64,000 nt of DNA from JAJKIV01 sp036741775. Its GTDB lineage: Bacteria > Gemmatimonadota > Gemmatimonadetes > Gemmatimonadales > Gemmatimonadaceae. The DNA lies in contig DAINRQ010000023.1 of assembly GCA_036741775.1 (NCBI GenBank), positions 8,723 to 72,722 of the forward strand, given 5' to 3'. A program made the position numbers and the translations under genes. This document shows, piece by piece, positions 18,497-27,556 of the stretch (position 1 is the stretch's first letter; the number at the start of each line of letters is the position of its first letter). The notes under the pieces were generated by a model, which was not told the DNA's origin, made no database searches, and was given only the letters and a program-made list of their open reading frames with translations.

Positions 18497-19437
18497 GTAC
18501 GGCCGCGTCGCGCGACATGCCTCGCGGCGCCGCGGCAAGCACCATCGCGCAGGCGAAGGTGAACCTGTTCCTTCGCGTGCTGGCCCGAGAGGCGGGCGGG
18601 TACCACCAGCTCGAGACGCTCTTCTGCCGCCTCGAGCTCGGCGACCCGGTGACGGTACGGACGGCGGTGCGCGGACGCTCGCTCGACTGCGCTGGAGAAT
18701 CGATGCCGCCGGGCGGCCTCGGTCCCGTGGAGCGCAACCTCGCCTGGCGCGCGGCCGTCGCGTTCGCCAGCGCGACGGGGTGGCCTAACGACTGGGCGAT
18801 CGAAGTGACGAAGCGGATTCCTGTGGGCGGAGGGTTGGGGGGCGGGAGCGCCGACGCCGGTGCCGTCCTTCGCTGCCTGAACGCGCTCGCGCCACGTCCA
18901 CTATCGCTCCCCGACCTGCTCGCGCTCGCCGCCACCCTTGGCGCCGATGTCCCATTCGTAACGCTCGATGCGCCGCTCGCCCTGGCCTGGGGGCGTGGTG
19001 AGCGGTTGCTATCGCTACCGGCCCTTCCCCAGCGCCCCGTCACGCTGGCGTGTTTCCCGTTCGGCATTCCGACGCCGGAGGCGTTCGGGTGGCTCGACGT
19101 CGAGCGAGGGATGTTCCCGCCAGTGTCGACGGTGCACCACGTCGAAGAGATCACCAGCTGGACTGGTGTCGCGGCGATCGCGCATAACGACTTCGAGGGG
19201 GTCGTCGCGGCGCGCTACACCGAGATCGCGCGAGCCCTGGCGGCGCTTCGCGGGATGGCCGGTGCCGACGCGACGGCGTTCGCCGTGCTCTCCGGCTCGG
19301 GCTCGACGGTCGCGTACCTCTCGCCGTCCGACGCCGATCACGCCCGCTCGCGCGACGGACGCCTTGCCGGGATCGCGTCGCGGCTCATGACGACACGGAC
19401 TGCCGAAACCGTTGTTGGCGTGGAGGTCGCGGGCTAG
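18493..19437 (+). CDS. ispE: 4-diphosphocytidyl-2-C-methyl-D-erythritol kinase
   Basis: 314 residues with GHMP-kinase motifs: AQAKVNLFLRVLARE near the start, PVGGGLGGGSADAGAVLRCLN (ATP-binding motif 2) and LSGSGSTVAYL (motif 3). It phosphorylates CDP-methylerythritol in the MEP isoprenoid pathway. The gene is coupled to the preceding membrane-protein gene by an ATGA overlap. A tRNA gene begins 17 bp after its stop. Confidence 0.94.
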   Translation: MSTAASRDMPRGAAASTIAQAKVNLFLRVLAREAGGYHQLETLFCRLELGDPVTVRTAVRGRSLDCAGESMPPGGLGPVERNLAWRAAVAFASATGWPNDWAIEVTKRIPVGGGLGGGSADAGAVLRCLNALAPRPLSLPDLLALAATLGADVPFVTLDAPLALAWGRGERLLSLPALPQRPVTLACFPFGIPTPEAFGWLDVERGMFPPVSTVHHVEEITSWTGVAAIAHNDFEGVVAARYTEIARALAALRGMAGADATAFAVLSGSGSTVAYLSPSDADHARSRDGRLAGIASRLMTTRTAETVVGVEVAG

Positions 19438-19453
19438 GTTACGAGTTCGCAGT

Positions 19454-19524
19454 TGCCCCTTCGTCTAACGGTAAGACAACGGCCTTTGGAGCCGTGAATC
19501 GTGGTTCGATTCCACGAGGGGCAA
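19454..19524 (+). tRNA. tRNA-Gln (anticodon TTG)
   Basis: A full cloverleaf is visible: 7-bp acceptor stem TGCCCCT/AGGGGCA, D-arm GTCT/AGAC, anticodon stem ACGGC/GCCGT around loop CTTTGGA (anticodon TTG), T-arm CGTGG/CCACG with loop TTCGATT, and discriminator A. The 3' CCA is not encoded. It is 71 nt long. Confidence 0.97.
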
Positions 19525-19551
19525 TCGTCCCGTCTCCGTCGATCCCCTGGC

Positions 19552-20523
19552 ATGGCCGTCCCCGACATCTCGCCGATCTCGCGCGACGACCCTGGTCCGC
19601 GAGTCGACGCCGCGATCGGCCGGACGCCCGTGGTGCGCCTAACGCGCGTCGTCGAGCCCTCGATGGCGGAGGTCTGGGTCAAGATCGAAGGGATGAACCC
19701 GGGTGGTTCCATCAAGGACCGCACCGCCCTCGGCATGATCCTCGACGCCGAGCGGAGCGGCGCACTCCGTCCCGGCCAGATGATCGTCGAGCCGACGTCG
19801 GGGAACACGGGGATCGGCCTCGCCCAGGTTGCCGCGGCACGCGGCTACCCGCTCACGCTCTGCCTCCCGGCACAGATGAGCGAAGAGCGGAAGCGCACGC
19901 TCCTCGCATACGGCGCGAAGCTCGTCCTCACCGACCCCGAGCGGCGGATGCTGGCCGCGATCGAGGAGGCCGAGCGCATCCGCGACGCCACGGGCGCGTG
20001 GATGGCCAACCAGTTCGGCAACCCGGCAAACCCGCGCATTCACTACGACACGACGGGCCCCGAGCTATGGAACGACATGTCGGGGCGCATCGACGCATTC
20101 GTGTATGGCTCCGGTACCGGCGGGACCATTTCGGGCGTCGGCCGATACCTGAAGGAACGGAATCCGAAGGTGCAGGTGATCGCCGTCGAGCCGGGGCGAA
20201 GTCCGGTGCTCTCGGGCGGCGAGCGCGGGCAACACCAGTTCCAGGGGATGGGACCGGGGTTCGTGCCCCCGAACTTCGATCGGACTGTAGTGGATCGAGT
20301 GATTCAGGCGTGGGAGGAGGATGCCTTTCCGCTCGCGCGCCGGCTCGCCCGCGAAGAGGGATTGTTCGTGGGAATGTCGAGCGGTGCGATCGCGTGGGCT
20401 GGCCTTGTCGTGGCGCGCGAGCTCGGGCCCGCGAAGCGCGTCGCGATGATCGCGCCGGATTCCGGAGCGCGATACCTCTCGACTACCCTCTTCGATCCGC
20501 CGACGCCGGATGCAGCGCTCTGA
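19552..20523 (+). CDS. cysM: PLP-dependent cysteine synthase (CysK/CysM family)
   Basis: 323 residues. The PLP lysine is in NPGGSIKDRTALGMI, the substrate loop is PTSGNTGIGLAQVAA and the phosphate-binding glycine loop is GSGTGGTISGVGRYL. It makes cysteine from O-acetylserine (CysK) or O-phosphoserine/thiosulfate (CysM); the subtype is not certain. The ATG at 19552 is chosen because the longer frame starts inside the tRNA gene. No strong ribosome-binding site is visible, and the gene may be read from the tRNA promoter. Confidence 0.9.
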   Translation: MAVPDISPISRDDPGPRVDAAIGRTPVVRLTRVVEPSMAEVWVKIEGMNPGGSIKDRTALGMILDAERSGALRPGQMIVEPTSGNTGIGLAQVAAARGYPLTLCLPAQMSEERKRTLLAYGAKLVLTDPERRMLAAIEEAERIRDATGAWMANQFGNPANPRIHYDTTGPELWNDMSGRIDAFVYGSGTGGTISGVGRYLKERNPKVQVIAVEPGRSPVLSGGERGQHQFQGMGPGFVPPNFDRTVVDRVIQAWEEDAFPLARRLAREEGLFVGMSSGAIAWAGLVVARELGPAKRVAMIAPDSGARYLSTTLFDPPTPDAAL

Positions 20524-20599
20524 TCTCGGATTCGCATCCCCCCTGTAATGGATTGCCAGCCATTGAATCGTGATCGGCCGTCGGTAGCTTCTGGCGCTC

Positions 20600-21097
20600 A
20601 TGCGTACCTGTGATCCGAACACGATCCGATATCGATCCGCCATCGCGATTGCTGCCCTCGCCGCGGCGTGCGGCGGCGGGCGTTCAGCACCGGAAATGGA
20701 TGTCAGACATGCTCGAGTCGCCGCTCCCGAGGCGGTGGTCACCTGCGATGAGTGGGTGCGTCGCGCACAGGCGGATCCCGAGCTCGGCGTGGACCGTGTG
20801 CCTGCGCCCGTCGCGTTCAGCCCGGCGCCGATCCCGCGACGCCTCCCGAAAGGAGTGGTTGGAAAAGACGGGCGAGCGGAAGTCCGCATCCGCGTGCTCG
20901 TCGATACCCTTGGCGCGGCCGACATGCGGACGTTCACCGTCGTGAAATCCACTCATCCGACGCTGACCCGCTCGGTGCGCACCGCTGTCGCGAAGTGGAC
21001 GTTCGTGCCGGCCGAGGTCGGCGGATGCAAGGTGCCTCGAAACTTCAACTGGGGGGCGACCGCGGGTGGTGGCCCGAAGGCCAACGAGCGGCGATGA
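20600..21097 (+). CDS. Lipoprotein with a TonB C-terminal-like domain
   Basis: 165 residues. An N-terminal lipoprotein signal ends at LAAAC (Cys24). The C-terminal half (GRAEVRIRVLVDTLGAADMRTFTVVKSTHPTLTRSVRTAVAKWTFVPAEVGG region) matches the TonB C-terminal fold: a VRVRxLVDxxG strand, then a helix ending in the typical WxFxPA. It lacks the TonB transmembrane anchor, so it is a lipid-anchored relative rather than an energy transducer. It lies in a short interval between the cysteine synthase gene and prs. Confidence 0.75.
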   Translation: MRTCDPNTIRYRSAIAIAALAAACGGGRSAPEMDVRHARVAAPEAVVTCDEWVRRAQADPELGVDRVPAPVAFSPAPIPRRLPKGVVGKDGRAEVRIRVLVDTLGAADMRTFTVVKSTHPTLTRSVRTAVAKWTFVPAEVGGCKVPRNFNWGATAGGGPKANERR

Positions 21098-21193
21098 GTC
21101 TCGGGGCAGCCGCGTGGCATCCCGCACCCGGCCCGGTTAGCTTATGCGGCTCTCCGCGCGATCGACCGACCTGCTGCGCCGACGGCGCGGGAA

Positions 21194-21222
21194 TTGACTA
21201 TGTCGTTTGCTACCCTTACGAT
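21194..21222 (+). promoter_or_regulatory. Sigma-70-type promoter for prs
   Basis: TTGACT (21194-21199) and TACGAT (21217-21222) are separated by exactly 17 bases, close to the TTGACA/TATAAT consensus. Transcription would begin at about 21229, only a few bases before the ATG at 21236. This argues against a start further upstream. Confidence 0.65.
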
Positions 21223-21235
21223 ACAAGGCTCGGCA

Positions 21236-22189
21236 ATGGACACTGTGTCCTTACCGAAGCAGGGTTTCAAGCTCCTGGCCGGCACCGCGAACCAGGCGCT
21301 CGCGCAGGAGATCGCAGGACACCTGGGCGTCGATCTCTGCCGCGTGACCTGCAGCCGGTTCGCCGACGGTGAGATCTTCGTTCGCATCGACGAGAACATC
21401 CGCGGCGCGGACGTTTTCATCGTGCAGCCGACGAACCCGCCGGCGGACAACGTGATGGAGCTGTTGCTCCTGATCGACGCGGCACGGCGTGCTTCGGCCG
21501 CACGGATCACGGCGGTAATGCCCTACTACGGGTATTCCCGGCAGGACCGTAAGGATCAGCCGCGGGTTGCCATCGGGGCCAAGCTGCTGGCGAACATGAT
21601 CGAGACCGCGGGCGCGGATCGCGTCCTCGGGGTCGACTTTCACCAGCACCAGCTGCAGGGGTTCTTCGACGTTCCCGTCGATCACCTCTATGCGGCGCCG
21701 GTGATGACGTCGCACTATCGCAAGAAGCAGTTGAAGGACGTGGTCGTCGTCGCGCCCGATGTCGGGTCGGCGAAGATGGCGCGAGGATTCGCGAAGCGGC
21801 TCAACGGCACGCTCGCCATCATCGACAAGCGTCGGCCGACGCCGAACGTGGCCGAAGTGCTGAACGTGGTGGGTGATGTCGACGGACGGGATTGTCTGAT
21901 CCCCGACGACATGATCGACACGGCCGGTACGGTCACCGAAGCGGCGCGGGCGCTGAAGAAGCTCGGCGCGAATGACATTTACGTGTGCGCCACGCACGCG
22001 CTGCTCTCCGGCCCGGCCGTCGAGCGGCTCTGCGCGGCGCCGATCGTGGAGGTGGCCGTCACCAACACGATCGCGATTCCCGACGAGCGCGTCTTCCCGC
22101 AATTGAAGGTGCTGTCCGTCGGGGAGCTGCTCGCGAAAGCGATCCGGTTCACGCACAGCGATCAGAGCGTGAGCTCGCTGTTCGACTGA
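21236..22189 (+). CDS. prs: Ribose-phosphate pyrophosphokinase
   Basis: 317 residues, the usual length for the enzyme that makes PRPP from ribose-5-phosphate and ATP for nucleotide, His and Trp synthesis. Visible motifs: FKLLAGTANQALAQEIAGHLG, SRFADGEIFVRIDENIRG, YYGYSRQDRKDQPRVAI (flexible-loop region), GVDFHQHQLQGFF, and the PRPP-binding loop LIPDDMIDTAGTVTEAA. The ATG at 21236 is favoured because the promoter places the transcript start just upstream; a GTG at 21245 is possible. It heads the classic prs-rplY-pth order. Confidence 0.95.
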   Translation: MDTVSLPKQGFKLLAGTANQALAQEIAGHLGVDLCRVTCSRFADGEIFVRIDENIRGADVFIVQPTNPPADNVMELLLLIDAARRASAARITAVMPYYGYSRQDRKDQPRVAIGAKLLANMIETAGADRVLGVDFHQHQLQGFFDVPVDHLYAAPVMTSHYRKKQLKDVVVVAPDVGSAKMARGFAKRLNGTLAIIDKRRPTPNVAEVLNVVGDVDGRDCLIPDDMIDTAGTVTEAARALKKLGANDIYVCATHALLSGPAVERLCAAPIVEVAVTNTIAIPDERVFPQLKVLSVGELLAKAIRFTHSDQSVSSLFD

Positions 22190-22276
22190 GCGCCGGGCAG
22201 GACGAGCACCGCTGGTCCCACGCGGGTGGGTGACCCGCCTCACAACAACGTCACACGCACAGCAGGTTAACAGGTC

Positions 22277-22936
22277 ATGGCTACCGTTCAACTCTCCGCG
22301 AGCCCGCGCGATACCGTCGGCAAGGGCGCCGCGCGCTCACTTCGCAGCGCCGGGAAGATTCCGGCCGTCATCTACGGCCACGCGCGCGAGCCGCAGTCGC
22401 TCGCCGTCCCGACGCGCGAGTTCGAGAAGCTGCTCGAGCGGGTGTCAGCGGAGAGCACGGTCATCGAGCTCGATGTCGCTGGCACGGTGGCGCGGACGCT
22501 GATCCGCGAGATCCAGCGCCACCCGTTCAAGAAGCAGATCCTGCACATCGACTTCCAGGAGCTCGTGGCCGGAGAGAAGGTGACGGTCAACGTGCCGATC
22601 GTCCTCGTTGGTACGCCGGACGGCGTTCGCCTCTCGGCCGGTATCATGAGCCAGGTGCTGTCCGAGCTCTCGATTCTCGTGGACCCGGTCAACATCCCGC
22701 GACGCATCGAGGCGGACGTCACGCACCTCACGATCGGTCACTCGCTGCACGTGAGCGACCTCACGGCTCCCGAGGGCGTCGAGATCCTCGACGAGCCGGA
22801 CTCGACGGTTGCGGTCGTGTCCGCGCCGAAGGCCGTCGAGGAGGTGGCGCCGGTCGCGGAGGCCGTCGAGGGCGAGGCGGAGCCCGAGCTCATTCGCAAG
22901 ACGAAGGACGAGGAAGAGGAGGGCGAGTCGAAGTAG
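22277..22936 (+). CDS. rplY: 50S ribosomal protein L25/general stress protein Ctc
   Basis: 219 residues, the long Ctc-type L25 with an N-terminal 5S-rRNA-binding domain (RDTVGKGAARSLRSAGKIPAVIYG) and a C-terminal TL5-like domain (VNVPIVLVGTPDGVRLSAGIMSQVL; IPRRIEADVTHLTIGHSLHV). It ends in an acidic tail rich in Glu, Val and Ala. It binds 5S rRNA in the central protuberance. It lies between prs and pth as in many bacteria. Confidence 0.95.
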   Translation: MATVQLSASPRDTVGKGAARSLRSAGKIPAVIYGHAREPQSLAVPTREFEKLLERVSAESTVIELDVAGTVARTLIREIQRHPFKKQILHIDFQELVAGEKVTVNVPIVLVGTPDGVRLSAGIMSQVLSELSILVDPVNIPRRIEADVTHLTIGHSLHVSDLTAPEGVEILDEPDSTVAVVSAPKAVEEVAPVAEAVEGEAEPELIRKTKDEEEEGESK

Positions 22937-22977
22937 TGGCTCGCCGCGTGCTCGCTGGAGCGGTCTGGTAACGGTTC

Positions 22978-23571
22978 GTGAAGCTCATTCTGGGCCTGGG
23001 CAACCCCGGCCGAAATTACGAACAGACGCGTCACAACGTCGGCTGGTGGGTGCTCGACCACCTCGCCGACGTTTGGCGTTTGGACGGCTGGCGCCGTGAC
23101 GGGGAGACGCTGACGCTCGGCGGGACGGTCGCCGGACATCAGCTTCGCCTCGTGAAGCCGCAGACGTACATGAACCTGAGCGGGCAGGTCCTGCGCCCGT
23201 ACCTGCGCCGGCCGGCGTGGTCGGCCGCGTCCGACCTCCTCGTGGTAGTCGACGAGGTCGCACTCCCGCTCGGCACTTACCGGCTGCGGGCGCGTGGGAG
23301 CGCGGGTGGTCACAACGGGCTGCGCGACGTCGAACGCGCGTTAGGCTCGCAGGAGTACCCGCGCCTGCGCGTCGGCATCAAGCCGGAGGATCCTCGGCGC
23401 GTTGGGAACCTGTCGGACTTCGTTCTGTCGCCGTTCGGGAAGGACGAGCGCACGGTCGTGCTCGACCTCCTGCCCCGCATCACGGACGCGGTCGAGATCT
23501 GGCTTCGCGACGGGATCATCACGGCGATGAACGCGCACAATGGTGAGGCGAAGCCTGCCGGAGGAAGCTAG
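22978..23571 (+). CDS. pth: Peptidyl-tRNA hydrolase
   Basis: 197 residues from a GTG start. Signature elements are LGLGNPGRNYEQTRHNVGWWVLD (with catalytic His), KPQTYMNLSGQVLRPYL, VVVDEVALPLGTYRLRARGSAGGHNGLRDVERALGSQEYPRLRVGI (catalytic Asp and substrate loop) and the C-terminal helix. It releases tRNA from prematurely dissociated peptidyl-tRNAs. A short period-7 repeat follows its stop. Confidence 0.96.
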   Translation: MKLILGLGNPGRNYEQTRHNVGWWVLDHLADVWRLDGWRRDGETLTLGGTVAGHQLRLVKPQTYMNLSGQVLRPYLRRPAWSAASDLLVVVDEVALPLGTYRLRARGSAGGHNGLRDVERALGSQEYPRLRVGIKPEDPRRVGNLSDFVLSPFGKDERTVVLDLLPRITDAVEIWLRDGIITAMNAHNGEAKPAGGS

Positions 23572-23572
23572 C

Positions 23573-23589
23573 AGCTATCAGCTATCAGC
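23573..23589. repeat. Period-7 AGCTATC repeat after pth
   Basis: Two and a half tandem copies of AGCTATC directly after the pth stop. Related repeats occur at 47072-47106, 50224-50271 and 63760-63785. Confidence 0.75.
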
Positions 23590-23689
23590 AGGACAGACCC
23601 AAACGGGGCGCCACTCTCCCAGCGAGAAGCGTCCGTGACCCGCAACCGCGCAGCACGCGCGCGATCGTAGAGAAGCCTGAAACAACCTC

Positions 23690-24790
23690 ATGCTCAAACT
23701 CGGAATCGTCGGCCTGCCGAACGTCGGCAAGTCGACTCTGTTCAATGCGCTCACGGCCGCGCGCGCCGAGGCGGCCAACTACCCGTTCTGCACCGTCGAG
23801 CCTAACGTCGGCATGGTCGAGGTGCCGGACCGACGGCTCGAGAAGCTCGCCGAGGTCGTGCAACCCAAGCGCACGGTGCCGGCGGCAGTCCAGTTCGTGG
23901 ACATCGCGGGGCTCGTGAAAGGGGCCGCGCAGGGCGAAGGACTCGGGAACAAGTTTCTCGCGAACATCCGTGAGACCGACGCCATCGTGCACGTCGTGCG
24001 CTGCTTCGAAGACCCCGATGTCACGCACGTGATGGGCGTGGTGGATCCGGTACGCGATCGTGAGGTGATCGAGTTCGAGCTTGCGCTGGCCGATCTCGCC
24101 ACGGTGGAGAAGCGCCTCGATCGTACACGTCGCGCGGCAAAGTCCGGCGAGAAGGAAGCGGTGGCCGAGCTGCCGGTGCTCGAGAAGGCCCAAACTTTTC
24201 TGAGCGAGGGCAAGGGGTTGTGGGAGGCGCGACTGTCGCGTGACGAGCTGGCGATGCTCGCGCCACTCACGCTACTCACCGTGAAGCCGGTGCTGTACGC
24301 GGCGAACGTTACCGACGCAGAGTTGTCGGGTGAGGAGGGGTTGCACCTCAAGGCGCTGCGGACCGCGGTGGCGGCGAGCGGCGAGCACGCGGAGGTGGTT
24401 CCCTTCTCCGCCAAAATCGAGGCGGAGCTGGCGGAGCTGCCGCCCGAGGACCGGGCCGATTTTCTCGCGTCGTTAGGTCTCGAGTCGGCGGGGCTCGATC
24501 GGCTCATCCGCGCGGGGTACCACCTGCTTGGGCTTCAGACCTACTTCACGGCGGGCGAGCAGGAGGTCCGCGCCTGGACGATCCATCGCGGGGACACGGC
24601 CCCGGTAGCGGCGGGGGTGATTCACACCGACTTCGAGAAGGGGTTCATCCGGGGCGAGACGGTCGGCTACGACGACTTCATCGCGACAGGCGGGTGGAAG
24701 GGGGCGAGGGAGAAGGGCGTCGTGCGTTCCGAGGGCAAGGAATACGTCGTACGCGACGGCGACGTCATGCTCTTTCGGTTCAACGTTTAG
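23690..24790 (+). CDS. ychF: Ribosome-binding ATPase YchF (Obg/OLA1 family)
   Basis: 366 residues. G1 loop GLPNVGKSTLFNALT, switch region NYPFCTVEPNVGMVEVPD, G3 VDIAGLVKGAAQGEGLGNKFL, the unusual NxxE in place of NKxD that gives ATP preference, and the C-terminal TGS domain (TYFTAGEQEVRAWTIHRGDTAPVAAGVIHTDFEKGFIRGE...). A conserved ribosome-associated stress-response ATPase. It starts with ATG 118 bp after pth. Confidence 0.96.
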   Translation: MLKLGIVGLPNVGKSTLFNALTAARAEAANYPFCTVEPNVGMVEVPDRRLEKLAEVVQPKRTVPAAVQFVDIAGLVKGAAQGEGLGNKFLANIRETDAIVHVVRCFEDPDVTHVMGVVDPVRDREVIEFELALADLATVEKRLDRTRRAAKSGEKEAVAELPVLEKAQTFLSEGKGLWEARLSRDELAMLAPLTLLTVKPVLYAANVTDAELSGEEGLHLKALRTAVAASGEHAEVVPFSAKIEAELAELPPEDRADFLASLGLESAGLDRLIRAGYHLLGLQTYFTAGEQEVRAWTIHRGDTAPVAAGVIHTDFEKGFIRGETVGYDDFIATGGWKGAREKGVVRSEGKEYVVRDGDVMLFRFNV

Positions 24791-25344
24791 GTGCCTGCCC
24801 ACCCGGTCGACGTCAGCCCGCCATCGTCGCATCCAGTCGAGCATCGGCTCGACGCTCGCCTTCGTGCGGCGGAGCCCTCCGTCCGGGCCGATCAACTCGG
24901 GGTCGGGACGGTCGACCGTCGCGCGTAGCCACGCCTTGAACGCGCCTAACGCCTCCGCCTGGGAGCCCCGGGCTCCTGGACGTTGCCATCTCGCACGACG
25001 TACGACCGCACCTGAACGCCGCGCTCCAGTCCGAGCAGCGTGAAGTACTCGCTCTCCTCCTCGAGCAACGCCGTTACCGTGTCACCGCGCACCGAGAGAA
25101 TGCGGTAGGTCCACCGCGCGCCCATGCCGCGCTCCCACTCGATCGTCGCGCGGGCACGCTCTCGGTTGTGGAGACGAGACGACCCGTTGTCGAACAACCG
25201 GTAGTCCTCGGCGAGCACAGCGTATATCCGATCGGCGTCGAGCGCCTGCATCCCGTCGAGGTACGCACGAACTACGATGCCAGGGTCGGTTGCGGGAGCG
25301 CCCGCGAGCTGCAGGACGAGGGAGGCTACTCGGAGCATCGGCAT
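24791..25344 (-). pseudogene. Frameshifted SnoaL/NTF2-like protein gene
   Basis: The first 130 or so codons (25344 to 24946) encode an N-terminal signal-like segment and an NTF2-like domain (AYLDGMQALDADRIYAVLAEDYRLF; IEWERGMGARWTYRI; VQVRSYVVRDGNVQEPGAP), then hit a TAG after an Arg run. A different frame over 24990-24791 continues with a coherent sequence (QAEALGAFKAWLRATVDRPD, LIGPDGGLRRTKASVEPMLDWMRRWRAD), the kind of C-terminus expected for this family. A single-base indel near the CCCGGGGCTCCC run would join them. It is either a real broken gene or an assembly error. The exact C-terminus is unclear because the second frame runs on into ychF antisense. Confidence 0.5.
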
Positions 25345-25723
25345 GAGGCCTCGAGGGGAGCCAGGGGAACCATGTACGCCGCCAGCTTACCCGGCGCGTC
25401 GCGTGCGACGCTTGAACGCTATTGGGCGGCCGTCGCGGGTCTGTTGATGCCCGGCGAGTCCCGAAGTTCACACTGGCGTGTTACCATCCGCCCCGTGGCC
25501 AGACCACCAGGCCACGCGGAAGGGCGCGAGACGTTGCCAGAGTAGGTCAGTAGCGGTCCCTACAGCAGATGCCTGCGGCGTCGATATTGCGCCACGCGCG
25601 GACCAAAGTCGGGTCTGGCGGTCGCGCGCACAAACCAGAGCCCGACCGCACCTCGTCCAGCACGCGAAAACCTCAACGCACGTCGCACCAAGCCGTTACG
25701 CGGTCGCCTCATGCTCATGGTCA
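25345..25723. other. Intergenic region between divergent genes
   Basis: About 380 bases with no credible coding sequence. The flavoprotein frame extends upstream here, but that part is Arg/Ser-rich without homology. It should hold divergent promoters; I see no convincing -35/-10 pair, hairpin or operator. Confidence 0.5.
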
Positions 25724-27250
25724 ATGTCTAACGTCGTCATCATCGGCGCCGGGCCCGCTGGACTCACGGCCGCCTACGAGCTCGTCGAGCGCTACGGCAT
25801 CACCTCGACGATCCTCGAGGGCGACTCGGTCGTGGGGGGTATCAGCCGAACCGTCGAGCGCGACGGGTGGCGGTTCGACATTGGCGGCCACCGCTTCTTC
25901 ACGAAGGTGAAGCAGGTCGAGGCCCTCTGGCATGAGATCCTGCCCGACGAGGATTTCATGATGCGGCCGCGCATGAGCCGCATCTATTACCGCGGCAAGT
26001 ATTACGACTACCCACTCAAGGCCTCGAACGCCCTCAAGAACCTCGGGCTCTGGGAAGCGACGCTCTGCGTGATGTCCTACGTCTGGGCGCGGGTGAACCC
26101 GCCGAAGGACCAGACGACGCTCGAGGGGTGGATCGCCGCGCGCTTCGGGTGGCGACTCTACCGGCACTTCTTCAAGACGTACAACGAAAAGCTCTGGGGC
26201 GTGCCGACCAACCGCATGCCCGCTGACTTCGCCGCACAGCGCATCAAGAACCTCTCGCTGTTCAATGCCGTGATGAACGCGTTGGCCCCCAAGCGGAATC
26301 AGAAGTCCATCACGTCGCTCATCGAGGAGTTCCAGTACCCCAAGTTCGGCCCGGGCATGATGTGGGAACGATGCCGGGAGCTCGTCGAGGCGAAGGGGTG
26401 CAAGGTGGTCATGGACGCGCGCGTCGTCGGGATCCGGCACGAGAACGGGCGCGCCGTGTCGGTCACGGCGAAGTCACGAGACGGCACGACCACAGAGTTT
26501 CCGTGCGACCACGTCGTCTCGTCGATGCCGATCTCGCAGCTCCTCACCGCCATGAAGCCCGAGGCGTCCGAGACCGCGGTGCGGGCGGCGAACGACCTGC
26601 GGTACCGCGATTTCCTCACGGTCGCGCTCGTCGTGCCGAAGGAATACAGCTTCCCGGACAACTGGATCTACGTGCACGCCAAGGAGGTGCAGGTCGGCCG
26701 GATCCAGAACTTCGGCTCGTGGTCGCCGTACCTCGTGAAGGAGGGGCGGACCTGCCTCGGCCTCGAGTTCTTCGTGTTCGAGGGCGACGAGACGTGGAAC
26801 AAGCCTGACGCCGAGCTCATCGAGCAGGGGAAGCGCGAGCTCGGGATCCTGGGCCTCGTGGATCCGGCGAAGGTCGAGGCCGGATACGTCGTGCGGATGC
26901 CGAAGGCGTACCCGTTCTACGATGAGCACTACAAGGCGAACGTCGCGACGATCGTGGAGTGGCTGAGCGCGCATGCCGCGAACGTCCACCCGGTGGGACG
27001 TAACGGGATGCACCGGTACAACAACCAGGACCACTCGATGTACACGGCGATGCTGACGGCCGAGAACATCGCGCGCGGCACGGGGCACGACGTGTGGAGC
27101 GTGAACGTCGAGGAGGAGTATCACGAGGAAGCGTCCGCCCGCGACGACGCTCGGCGCGGCGCCCGCGGCACGGGACGCGACGCACCCGTCATCGCGCGCG
27201 AGCACTACGCCCCGGATCACCCGGTCAACCGCCCCGTCGGCTCGCCGTGA
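25724..27250 (+). CDS. FAD-dependent oxidoreductase, UDP-galactopyranose-mutase-like
   Basis: 508 residues. It opens with a dinucleotide-binding fold VVIIGAGPAGLTAAYEL and the FAD/substrate segment VGGISRTVERDGWRFDIGGHRFF. Further features are a KTYNEKLWGVP motif, typical of the amine-oxidase/Glf-like clade, and a C-terminal FAD segment (MHRYNNQDHSMYTAMLTAENIARG). Relatives are found in surface-polysaccharide loci and may be mutases or protoporphyrinogen-oxidase-like enzymes; no other sugar genes are adjacent here. The ATG at 25724 is chosen because homology starts at residue 2. The last 50 residues are a charged Arg/Asp/His-rich tail. Confidence 0.8.
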   Translation: MSNVVIIGAGPAGLTAAYELVERYGITSTILEGDSVVGGISRTVERDGWRFDIGGHRFFTKVKQVEALWHEILPDEDFMMRPRMSRIYYRGKYYDYPLKASNALKNLGLWEATLCVMSYVWARVNPPKDQTTLEGWIAARFGWRLYRHFFKTYNEKLWGVPTNRMPADFAAQRIKNLSLFNAVMNALAPKRNQKSITSLIEEFQYPKFGPGMMWERCRELVEAKGCKVVMDARVVGIRHENGRAVSVTAKSRDGTTTEFPCDHVVSSMPISQLLTAMKPEASETAVRAANDLRYRDFLTVALVVPKEYSFPDNWIYVHAKEVQVGRIQNFGSWSPYLVKEGRTCLGLEFFVFEGDETWNKPDAELIEQGKRELGILGLVDPAKVEAGYVVRMPKAYPFYDEHYKANVATIVEWLSAHAANVHPVGRNGMHRYNNQDHSMYTAMLTAENIARGTGHDVWSVNVEEEYHEEASARDDARRGARGTGRDAPVIAREHYAPDHPVNRPVGSP

Positions 27251-27254
27251 GCCG

Positions 27255-27554
27255 GTGACACCGCCGGCCGACGTCGCCGCGCTGGTCGCCGACGCCGAGG
27301 CAATCCTGTCGGCGCCTAACGTGGTCGATGCAGCCGCGGCGGCGCGAGCGCTCGAGATCCTGGCGTCTCTCGAAGCGGCAACGCCGGGCGGGGCATCCCT
27401 GCACCACCAGATCGACGTGGTACGGCGGTGGGTGGCAGTACTTCAAAGCGAGCCCGAGCACGCCCGATTCGGCGGCACAGCGCATCTCCGGGACTACCTG
27501 GGGACGCAACTTCGCCTGTTGCACGCCGCCGTCGACGACTACCTGCGCGCGTAA
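27255..27554 (+). CDS. Small Ala-rich helical protein, unknown
   Basis: 99 residues from a GTG, 5 bp after the flavoprotein gene. It is helical and Ala/Leu-rich (DVAALVADAEAILSAPNVVDA; ARALEILASLEAA; LRDYLGTQLRLLHAAVDDYL) with no signal or membrane segment. I do not recognise the family. Tight spacing suggests co-transcription with the oxidoreductase. Confidence 0.5.
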   Translation: MTPPADVAALVADAEAILSAPNVVDAAAAARALEILASLEAATPGGASLHHQIDVVRRWVAVLQSEPEHARFGGTAHLRDYLGTQLRLLHAAVDDYLRA

Positions 27555-27556
27555 TT

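Noticed and set aside
19501..19551. Cysteine synthase starting inside the tRNA gene
   Set aside because: The frame is open there but the tRNA is intact, and enzyme homology starts at the ATG at 19552.
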